From positions 1-7,828 of the forward strand of contig JAIXZF010000262.1 of the NCBI GenBank assembly GCA_027489835.1: a stretch of 7,828 bases of DNA, written 5' to 3'. Positions 1 through 5,630 of this stretch are shown in pieces. The position numbers were made by a program, and so were the translations under genes. This DNA is from Hyphomicrobiales bacterium. GTDB lineage: Bacteria > Pseudomonadota > Alphaproteobacteria > Rhizobiales > Beijerinckiaceae. The stretch's first letter is position 1; every line of letters begins with the position of its first letter. The notes under the pieces were generated by a model, which was given only the letters and a program-made list of their open reading frames with translations, was not told the origin of the DNA and did no database searches.

Positions 1-1122
1 CCCGCCTTCGAAGAAGTCGCTGCCGGCCGAGCCGGTCAGCGTGTCATTGCCGTCGAAGCCGTAGACGTAGGACAGAGCCCCGCTGTTCGTGAAGCTGTCG
101 GCGCTGTTGGTGAGATAGAACGCCTCTATGCTGGCGATCTGGTCGCCCAGGGCGGACCCTGCGTTGAGCGCCTGGTTCGTCAGGTTGATGACGGCGCCGG
201 TCCCTTGGGTGAGCCAGGACGCGATGTCGAAATCGGCGCCGCCGTTGATCAGGTCCGAACCTGCCCCGCCGTCAATGAAATCGCCGCCGGCATCGCCGAC
301 GATGGTATCGTTGCCGAGACCCCCGAAGATCTGGTCGCCGCCGCCGCCGCCCGTGATGCTGTCGGCGACGACGGAGCCGGTGAGGCTGTCATTGCCTGCG
401 CCGCCGGCACTGCTGACGACGTTGGTCGTTTCGTTCCAGACAGAGAAGGTCATGTTGCTCAGGTTGATGACGTTGTCGCCCGTCACCGTGACATTGATCG
501 TCTGGACCGGCGCGCTGTTCCCTGTCACCCCGGTGAGACGGCCGGCGCCCACGCCGACCTGGTTGCCGGCGAAGTTGGCCACGGCGTTCTGGCCCATCAG
601 GATGTTTTCGACGTTGCTGATGGTCGCAAGGTTGAAGTTCGCGGTGCGGCTGGCGCCCACGATAAGCAGATCCGTGCCGCCGCCTCCGGCAATGATCTCC
701 CCCGCCACCACATCGCCCGTATCGAACTGGAAGGTATCGTTTCCGGCCCCACCCGTCATGGTGTCGGCGCCCTCGCGGCCCTCTAGCGAGCTGCCGAACG
801 GCGCGGCAGACAGCGTATCGGCTCCAATTGTGCCCTTGATGTCGACCCGGTCGGCGCCGTCCCACTGGGTTGCCGACCAGCCGGCGGCCGAGAAGGACCC
901 CGTGGCCGAAAGCTCGACGATCACGACGTCGAGCAGTCCCGCGCGTCCTTCCAGCGCCAGAAAGTTCGAGACATTGGTCCCGCCGAACTGGTTCGACCCG
1001 AAGGTGCCGAAAAGATTGCCTGCGCCGCTGAAGGTCACCTTGGTGACGTCCTGCCCTGTCACCAGGGCGTTGCCCGGCGCGACGCGGAAATCGGTGGTGG
1101 CGGTGAGGATGATGGTGGACAT
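1..1122 (-). CDS. RTX-type (hemolysin-type) calcium-binding protein, N-terminal 374 residues, truncated by window edge
   Basis: The frame stays open from an ATG at 1122 to base 1 with no stop, so only the first 374 codons are visible. Glycine/aspartate nonapeptide repeats of the GGxGxDxx type occur near residues 123-133, 240-249 and 355-374, with an uninterrupted block at 258-294 (for example GGLGNDTIVG and GGAGSDLING). In this family such repeats bind calcium and fold into a parallel beta-roll, usually in proteins exported by a type I (ABC/HlyD/TolC) system with an uncleaved C-terminal signal. The C-terminus is outside the window, so export is inferred. No N-terminal signal peptide is visible, as expected for type I export. 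Residues 1-120 are Ser/Thr/Gly-rich, beta-prone and match no enzyme domain I recognise. A weak AGAGG lies 10 nt before the ATG. Function is unknown: adhesin, S-layer-like protein or enzyme carrier are all possible. It seems unrelated to the catabolic genes upstream. Confidence 0.9.
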   Translation of the reverse strand, partial: MSTIILTATTDFRVAPGNALVTGQDVTKVTFSGAGNLFGTFGSNQFGGTNVSNFLALEGRAGLLDVVIVELSATGSFSAAGWSATQWDGADRVDIKGTIGADTLSAAPFGSSLEGREGADTMTGGAGNDTFQFDTGDVVAGEIIAGGGGTDLLIVGASRTANFNLATISNVENILMGQNAVANFAGNQVGVGAGRLTGVTGNSAPVQTINVTVTGDNVINLSNMTFSVWNETTNVVSSAGGAGNDSLTGSVVADSITGGGGGDQIFGGLGNDTIVGDAGGDFIDGGAGSDLINGGADFDIASWLTQGTGAVINLTNQALNAGSALGDQIASIEAFYLTNSADSFTNSGALSYVYGFDGNDTLTGSAGSDFFEGG

Positions 1123-1223
1123 GCCCGAGAAACCTCTGCGGTTAGGTCAGGAGCCTCGCCGTTCAACCCCAGGACAATGCTTCCGAACGCAAGGCTCAGG
1201 CCGCGGGACGCTTCTCGGATTTT

Positions 1224-1252
1224 ACGTTATGGCGAGGTTCAAACTGCGTCAA
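1224..1252 (-). promoter_or_regulatory. Candidate sigma70-type promoter for the RTX gene
   Basis: Reading the minus strand, a TTGACG -35 element (1252-1247) is followed after 17 nt by TAACGT (1229-1224). The -35 matches consensus at 5 of 6 positions and the -10 at only 3 of 6. It lies in the 203-bp gap between the ACAD gene and the RTX gene and would leave a leader of about 95-100 nt. A separate promoter would fit the functional break between the two genes. I see no convincing terminator with a U-tract after the ACAD stop, so read-through remains possible. Confidence 0.35.
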
Positions 1253-1325
1253 CGCGGGCGCGACAAGCCTCACGGGCACAATCCCGAACATGGGCGCACG
1301 CCCCAAGGGCCCGGCGCCTGAACGC

Positions 1326-2474
1326 TCAGCCAACGAGCGGAGTTGCGCTGGCATCTCGCGGCCGGGCCGGCGCCGCGGCGCCCCGGAGCGGGCTTGCGGG
1401 ATCGAGACTGGCATGGCGGCGCCGATGCCAGAGCGCCGACCCATACTGGTTGGCGAGAACCATCGTTTTGCGCAGGTAAAGCCCGATGTCGTGCTCGTCG
1501 GTGTAGCCGATCGCGCCATGCATCTGGATGGCCTCCTCGGTCACCCGCAGGACGACCGCGCTCGCCCGCGCCTTGGCCCGCGAAACCACGCGGCTCCGCT
1601 CGCTCGCATGGACGCCGCCGTCGAGCGTCGCAGCCGCCGCGGCGATGCTGGCGCGCATCAGCTCGATCTGGATCTTGAGGTCGGCGGCCCGGTGCCTGAG
1701 CGCCTGGAAGCTACCGATCGGCCTGTCGAACTGTCGGCGCGTGCGCAGATGCTCCAGCGTCAGCGCGAAGGCTGCGTCCGAAAGGCCCAGCATGTAGGCC
1801 GCCGTCGCAAGCGTCGCCTCATCGAGCGCGCGCGCCATGTCGGCGCGGACATCCTCGGCCAGAAGCAGGCCGGCAAAACGCGGCGCCGGCTGCACCGTGC
1901 AGACATGGCCGCCATCCTGTGTCCGCAGCGCGATGAATTCGACGTCCCGCGGATCGATTTCCAGCAGCGACAGGCCGCCAGCGCCCTGCACGGGCACCAG
2001 CAGCGCATCGGCCGCGAAGCCGTATGGCACGAACAGGCGGCCGAGCTGCGGCGAACCGGGAACGTCGAGCCCGTCCAAGGTTTCCTGCCATGCCGTGAGG
2101 ATGAGCCGGCGGCCCGACAGGTGCGGCTCCAGCCTGCCCGCGGGCACGCCGCTGGCCGCGAGCAGCGAGGCCGAAAGCAGCGCGCCGATCACGGGCTCGG
2201 GCGCCAGTTGCGCGCCGAGTTCCTCACAGAGCCCGCACAGCTCCGTCATCCCCAGCCCCATGCCGCCCTGCGCTTCGCCAAGGCGCAGGCGCAACCAGCC
2301 GAGTTCCGCCATGCGGACCCAGTCCGCGCGGTCGAAGCCCGGCTCGTCGAAGCGCAGCGCCCGAATGCGGCGGAGGCCGCCATGCTGAGTCAGGAAGGCG
2401 CGGGCGCTGCTGCGGATCATCGCGAGCGTCGCGTCGGCGCCGTCGTCGTGCAGAGCGGCGTCCTTGCCCACCAT
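1326..2474 (-). CDS. Acyl-CoA dehydrogenase-like protein, probably a subunit of a heteromeric enzyme
   Basis: 382 aa, the usual length for the acyl-CoA dehydrogenase (ACAD) family, which oxidises acyl-CoA to trans-2-enoyl-CoA with FAD and passes electrons to ETF. The N-terminal helical domain spans about residues 10-120 (ELGWLRLRLGEAQGGMG at 57-73), the middle beta-domain about 121-220, and the C-terminal helical domain about 225-350. The C-terminal domain carries the family signatures RRQFDRPIGSFQALRHRAADL (246-266, given here only in part: RRQFDRPIGSFQ) and QMHGAIGYTDEHD (317-329). Two things are odd. The FAD-contacting TEPxxGSD-like loop reads AWQETLDGLD (128-137), and where a catalytic YEG is expected near residue 345 the sequence is NQYGS. 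Both suit a FadE26/27-type heteromer subunit or a divergent CaiA-like member. The ATG lies 4 nt after the LysR stop, so translation is probably coupled. The substrate is unknown. Confidence 0.85.
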   Translation of the reverse strand: MVGKDAALHDDGADATLAMIRSSARAFLTQHGGLRRIRALRFDEPGFDRADWVRMAELGWLRLRLGEAQGGMGLGMTELCGLCEELGAQLAPEPVIGALLSASLLAASGVPAGRLEPHLSGRRLILTAWQETLDGLDVPGSPQLGRLFVPYGFAADALLVPVQGAGGLSLLEIDPRDVEFIALRTQDGGHVCTVQPAPRFAGLLLAEDVRADMARALDEATLATAAYMLGLSDAAFALTLEHLRTRRQFDRPIGSFQALRHRAADLKIQIELMRASIAAAAATLDGGVHASERSRVVSRAKARASAVVLRVTEEAIQMHGAIGYTDEHDIGLYLRKTMVLANQYGSALWHRRRHASLDPASPLRGAAAPARPRDASATPLVG

Positions 2475-2478
2475 CGGA

Positions 2479-3471
2479 TCAGGCTTCCCTGCTCTGCCCG
2501 GCGAGCTCGGCCGCCGGATCAGCCTCGTCCGGCGGCGTTGGGGCGCCGGGCCGGGTCCGGCCGCGAAGGGCGGCCAGCAGGAAATCGATGAAGACCCTCA
2601 CCTTCTGCACGTTCTTCATGGCCGGCGAGTAGATGGCGCAGACCTGCAGGTCGAAATGGTTCATCGTGGTGACCTCGTAGCCCTGCAGGATCTGCACCGC
2701 CTGCCCTTCCCGCACGGCGCGCTCCATCACCCATTCATGCGCCACGCCGATGCCGAGATGATTGACGATGGCCGTACCGAGCGTGCTGACGTCGTTGCTG
2801 CACAGGTTACCGCGCAAGGCGAAGACACGGTCGTAGTCGCCCTTGCGGAAGCGCCACTGCACCGGCTGGTCGCCGAGGGTGAAGATCAGGCAATTGTGCT
2901 CCTGCAGCTCATCCGGCGTCGTTGGCGTGCCATGGCGCTCGAGATAGCCGGGCGAGGCGTAGACGAACTGGCGGGTCGTGACGATTTTCCGCGTCACAAG
3001 CGAGGAGGGACTGGCCAGGCCGTAGCGGATGCCGACATCGGTGCCCGGTGACAGGGTGTCGAGGGTCTGGTTGGTGAGACGCAGATCGACCCGGATCGTC
3101 GGATATTGCTCAAGGAAGCGCGGCAGCAGAGGCGCGAGCAGCCAGGCGCTCAAACCCGGCCGCGACTCGATCCGCAACGTGCCCTCGGGCACGCGCGAGA
3201 AGCGGGACACCGCGAGATCCGCCTCCTGCAATTCCGCGAAGATGCGTTCGACCGATTTGGAATAGGCGACGCCGGCATCGGTCAGCATCATCTCGCGGGT
3301 GGTGCGCTTGAACAGCGCGACGCCGAGGCGCTTCTCGATGCCGCCGATGCGGCGCGAAATGGACGATGGCGGCAGCTCGAGTTCGCGCGCGGCCATGGAG
3401 AAGTTCTTGGCCGAGACCACGGCCAGAAAGACGTGCAGATCGTCCAGCGAATTGATGGGGCGGGTTCTCAC
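2479..3471 (-). CDS. LysR-family transcriptional regulator
   Basis: 330 aa. The N-terminal winged helix-turn-helix occupies about residues 8-66: LHVFLAVVSAKNFSMAAREL, then the recognition-helix region PPSSISRRIGGIEKRLG, ending in the typical ALFKRTTR / LTDAG. An effector-binding domain of periplasmic-binding fold follows at about 95-300 (EGTLRIESR at 96-104, DVGIRYG at 145-151). LysR proteins are cytoplasmic, ligand-responsive, usually tetrameric activators, often of adjacent catabolic genes. Residues 303-330 form a Pro/Ala-rich tail that is probably disordered. The start is a GTG; no in-frame ATG lies upstream nearby, and the first internal Met (residue 26) would destroy the HTH. The gene is co-directional with its neighbours, not divergent as is common for LysR, and is followed 4 nt later by the ACAD gene. 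The ligand is not deducible; a substrate or CoA intermediate of this cluster is a reasonable inference. Confidence 0.93.
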   Translation of the reverse strand: MRTRPINSLDDLHVFLAVVSAKNFSMAARELELPPSSISRRIGGIEKRLGVALFKRTTREMMLTDAGVAYSKSVERIFAELQEADLAVSRFSRVPEGTLRIESRPGLSAWLLAPLLPRFLEQYPTIRVDLRLTNQTLDTLSPGTDVGIRYGLASPSSLVTRKIVTTRQFVYASPGYLERHGTPTTPDELQEHNCLIFTLGDQPVQWRFRKGDYDRVFALRGNLCSNDVSTLGTAIVNHLGIGVAHEWVMERAVREGQAVQILQGYEVTTMNHFDLQVCAIYSPAMKNVQKVRVFIDFLLAALRGRTRPGAPTPPDEADPAAELAGQSREA

Positions 3472-3550
3472 AGCCGGATACTCATGCTCACCGCTCGAAT
3501 GACGAACCCGACGCTCGAAGCAGGTCCGCGCCGCGCCGGAGCCTACGCCC

Positions 3551-3570
3551 CTTGCCGACGAAACGGCAAG
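3551..3570 (-). promoter_or_regulatory. Perfect 7-bp inverted repeat (hairpin or operator) between the Bug and lysR genes
   Basis: CTTGCCG and CGGCAAG flank a 6-nt loop (TTTCGT on the minus strand), giving a GC-rich hairpin 80 nt before the lysR start and about 110 nt after the Bug-gene stop. No T-tract follows on either strand, so it is not a classical intrinsic terminator. It may be an operator, possibly an autoregulatory LysR site, although its spacing does not give a clean T-N11-A core. A poor -35/-10 pair (TTGCCG, 18 nt, TAGGCT) overlaps it. The rest of the 211-bp gap (3472-3682) holds only shorter inverted repeats rich in GCCTG/CAGGC around 3595-3620. Confidence 0.45.
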
Positions 3571-3682
3571 CGCGCAGCGGGCTGCGGCTCAGCCTGCCCC
3601 GGCCTGCGCCAGGCTCCGCGTCGAGCCGCTTGATGGCATGACCAATTTCGGGCGGATCGGGGAGCTCGGGCACAAGGCTGGC

Positions 3683-4684
3683 CTATTGGGGCTCAATGCC
3701 GGCATCGCGGATCACGCCGCGCCATTTCTCGATGTCCTCGTCGACGATCTTCCCGAACTCCGAAAGCGCCACCGACCGGGGCAGCAGGCCGAGCTCCCTG
3801 AGGCGCGCCGCGACGGTCGGCTTGGCGATGGCGGCGGAAATGCCTGAGGCGAGCTTGGCGGCCACGTCCCTCGGCGTCCCGGCGGGCGCGAAGAAGCCCA
3901 GCCAGTAGACCTGCTCGAAGCCGCCCTCCATGCCGCTTTCGGCCATCGTGGGGGTATTCGGCATCAAGGCCGCGCGTTCGGCGCTGGTCACCGCCAGCCC
4001 CTTGAGCTGCCCGCCTTCGGCCAGGCTGCGGGAGCCGGAAACCGTGTCGAAGAGAACCTGAATCTCTCCGCCCATCACAGCCTGGATCGAGGGTCCACCG
4101 CCGCGGAACGGCACATGCACCATGTCGATCCCGGCGCGGAGCTTGAAGAGCTCGGCGATGAGATGCCCTGACGAGCCGCTGCCGGCGGAGCCGTAGTTGA
4201 GCTTGCCGGGATTGGCCTTGGCGTAGGCGATCAGCTCCCTAACGTTCGAGACCGGGAAACTTGGCGGCGTCACCAGCAGGTAGGGGCCCGTTGCCACCTG
4301 CATGAGGGGCATCAGGTCACGCTGGACGTTGTAGGGCGTCTGCCTCTTGAAGCTCGGATCGGTGCTGATGACCGAGGTGTGGAACAGGATGGTGTAACCG
4401 TCGGGAGCCGCCTTCGCGACCGCGTCGGTCCCGATCGAGCCGGCGGCTCCCGCCCGGTTGTCGACGATGACGGGCTGGCCCCACAGGTTCTTGAGCTCTT
4501 CGGCCACGAGCCTCGCGACCGGATCGGTCGACCCGCCGGGCGGGTACGGCACGATGATGCGGATCTGCCTGTCGGGATAGGTGGCGGCGCCCTGCGCCAG
4601 GGCCGTGCCGGCGCTGGCCGCGGCGACCATTCCCAACGCGGCAACCCATGCGCAGACGAGGCCTGCTTTCCGGCGGCTGATCAT
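3683..4684 (-). CDS. Bug/TctC-family tripartite tricarboxylate transporter substrate-binding protein
   Basis: 333 aa from the ATG at 4684. I chose this start over one 28 codons upstream (4768) because a strong GGAGGA sits 4 nt before it and the protein then begins with a signal peptide. The peptide has a basic start (SRRK), a hydrophobic stretch at residues 7-25 and probable cleavage after ALA at 28-30. The mature protein has the Bug-family signatures in order: YPDRQIRIIVPYPPGGSTDP (36-55, with the ligand-loop Asp at 54), VIVDNRAGAAGSIG (72-85), APDGYTILF (93-101), VPFRGGGPSIQAVMGG (191-206), and GFFAPAGTP (263-271). Bug proteins are periplasmic Venus-flytrap receptors that capture carboxylates, amides or aromatic acids for TctAB-type importers or for signalling. 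No TctA/TctB gene is in the window, so it may be an orphan receptor. It probably supplies the acid handled by the neighbouring CoA enzymes. Confidence 0.95.
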   Translation of the reverse strand: MISRRKAGLVCAWVAALGMVAAASAGTALAQGAATYPDRQIRIIVPYPPGGSTDPVARLVAEELKNLWGQPVIVDNRAGAAGSIGTDAVAKAAPDGYTILFHTSVISTDPSFKRQTPYNVQRDLMPLMQVATGPYLLVTPPSFPVSNVRELIAYAKANPGKLNYGSAGSGSSGHLIAELFKLRAGIDMVHVPFRGGGPSIQAVMGGEIQVLFDTVSGSRSLAEGGQLKGLAVTSAERAALMPNTPTMAESGMEGGFEQVYWLGFFAPAGTPRDVAAKLASGISAAIAKPTVAARLRELGLLPRSVALSEFGKIVDEDIEKWRGVIRDAGIEPQ

Positions 4685-4688
4685 GTGG

Positions 4689-4694
4689 TCCTCC
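4689..4694 (-). promoter_or_regulatory. Shine-Dalgarno site that decides the start of the Bug-family gene
   Basis: GGAGGA lies 4 nt upstream of the ATG at 4684. It supports this start over the longer in-frame alternative at 4768, which would put 28 basic residues in front of the signal peptide. Confidence 0.8.
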
Positions 4695-4740
4695 CGAAGC
4701 CTGTTTTTTGGCCGCACGCCAATGGCGCCCCGGCTGCGAG

Positions 4741-4768
4741 AGTTTAAAAGCGGACGCCCGGCCGTCAT
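4741..4768 (-). promoter_or_regulatory. Candidate promoter for the Bug-family gene
   Basis: On the minus strand ATGACG (4768-4763) and TAAACT (4746-4741) are separated by 16 nt. Each hexamer matches sigma70 consensus at 4 of 6 positions. The -10 lies in the only notably AT-rich patch (TTTTAAACT) of the 181-bp gap between the CMD and Bug genes, and would give a leader of about 50 nt. The support is positional and compositional only. Nothing else clear is visible in this gap besides an 8-bp direct repeat, AGCGCCGC, near 4820-4845. Confidence 0.35.
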
Positions 4769-4865
4769 CGTCGCGATCCGACAAGGCTGCTGTGAACGTG
4801 CTGCAAAGATGGCGTGCTGGAGCGCCGCTTCCCCAGCGCCGCGGCCTTCACCGTTCGAAGGCCCG

Positions 4866-5621
4866 CTACCCGGCCTTCCCTGCGTCGGCGACGGCGTCCA
4901 TCAGCGCGGGCACGGCATAGGTGCAGACATGCACGGCGATGGCGCTGGCGAGCTGCAAGGTCTCGCCGATCTCCTCGGGCGCTGCCCCATGGCCTAGCGC
5001 GAGGCGCATGTGGCGCCGCACGCCCTCGCGGTTGAGCAGGGTCGGGGCCGCATTGACCGCCATCAGGATCAACTCCCTGATCTTCGGAGACAGGGGGCCT
5101 GCCGTCATCGCAGTCTGCCGATAAGCGAGAAAACCCTCTGCGAAATCCGGGCTGACGGACAGCAGCGCGTCCCCACCCTCGGGCCAGGACCCCGTCGCCT
5201 CGACATAGGCCTGCTTGAGCCGGGCCATCTCCGGCCGCAAGGGCCGCCTGGCCACCTCGGGGCATTCCTCGGCGAGAATCGCGAAACCGACCTCGTGCGT
5301 GGCTTGGGCGGCGGCGCTGGCAGTCAGCAGGACCACCTGCAGCACCTCCTCGCGCGTCGCCCCGAGACGCAGCGCGTCATCCATGTGTCGGCGCAGGCCC
5401 GACGTGTAGAGATGCGTCACCGCGCCATCGACGGCGATGTAGATGAATTCGCGCACCTTGGGCTCGAGATGGCCGGACCGCCACGGCGCCGACTGGAACG
5501 CCAGATAGGCGCGCAGGAACGAGGGGCACCAGGCGAGCAGCCCATCATGAAAGCGGTGCCAGTAGCCGCGCAGGCGGATGACCTCCTGCTTGAGCGCCTG
5601 GAGTTCCGGGCTGGTCGTCAT
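4866..5621 (-). CDS. Tandem carboxymuconolactone decarboxylase (CMD/AhpD-fold) protein without CxxC motifs
   Basis: 251 aa with two AhpD-like all-helical domains, about residues 33-118 and 155-240. Each has the signature KxREfIyiAVd / RRHMddALrlGAtreEV: EPKVREFIYIAVDGA then RRHMDDALRLGATREEV (77-93), and SPKIRELILMAVNAA then RRHMRLALGHGAAPEEI (202-218). The conserved His is present in both (79 and 204). The CxxC thiols of AhpD-type peroxidases are absent, so peroxidase activity is unlikely. CMD-fold members include gamma-carboxymuconolactone decarboxylase and many uncharacterised proteins; the reaction here is unknown. The ATG at 5621 is preferred over one 21 codons upstream because GAGGA lies 4 nt before it, overlapping the TGA of the CoA-transferase gene, and the longer form would add an Arg-rich, unconserved-looking leader. 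Spacing of 7 nt implies a shared mRNA and coupled translation. Confidence 0.88.
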   Translation of the reverse strand: MTTSPELQALKQEVIRLRGYWHRFHDGLLAWCPSFLRAYLAFQSAPWRSGHLEPKVREFIYIAVDGAVTHLYTSGLRRHMDDALRLGATREEVLQVVLLTASAAAQATHEVGFAILAEECPEVARRPLRPEMARLKQAYVEATGSWPEGGDALLSVSPDFAEGFLAYRQTAMTAGPLSPKIRELILMAVNAAPTLLNREGVRRHMRLALGHGAAPEEIGETLQLASAIAVHVCTYAVPALMDAVADAGKAG

Positions 5622-5625
5622 GACG

Positions 5626-5630
5626 TCCTC
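5626..5630 (-). promoter_or_regulatory. Ribosome binding site overlapping the CoA-transferase stop codon
   Basis: GAGGA begins inside the TGA stop (5631-5629) of the CoA-transferase gene and ends 4 nt before the ATG of the CMD gene at 5621. It decides the start of the CMD gene and suggests translational coupling. Confidence 0.7.

Noticed and set aside
240..360. GGC-rich tandem repeats as a possible microsatellite or CRISPR-like array
   Set aside because: They encode the RTX glycine/aspartate repeats in frame and have no uniform repeat-spacer structure.
389..865. A 158-codon minus-strand frame within the RTX gene
   Set aside because: It is in a shifted frame and yields Arg/Gly/His-rich sequence, while the RTX frame runs unbroken through the same bases.
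128..1321. A 397-codon plus-strand open frame opposite the RTX gene
   Set aside because: Its Pro/Ser/Ala-rich product is the antisense image of the Gly/Asp-rich RTX repeats; the minus strand gives true nonapeptide repeats.
1270..1325. Possible terminator after the ACAD gene (GGGC/GCCC hairpins)
   Set aside because: The stems are only 4-5 bp in uniformly GC-rich DNA and no T-tract follows, so they do not stand out from background.
1290..2591. A 433-codon plus-strand open frame opposite the ACAD gene
   Set aside because: It mirrors the ACAD codons, has low-complexity Arg/Ala/Gly composition, and spans the junction with lysR. No domain or good start site supports it.
3488..3673. A 61-codon minus-strand frame in the gap between the Bug gene and lysR
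   Set aside because: It starts with GTG without a clear ribosome binding site, has Arg-rich low-complexity composition and matches no family I know. It may simply be open by chance in GC-rich DNA.
4685..4768. A 28-residue N-terminal extension of the Bug-family protein
   Set aside because: The extension is basic and would bury the signal peptide; the ATG at 4684 has a near-consensus Shine-Dalgarno and places the signal peptide at the N-terminus.
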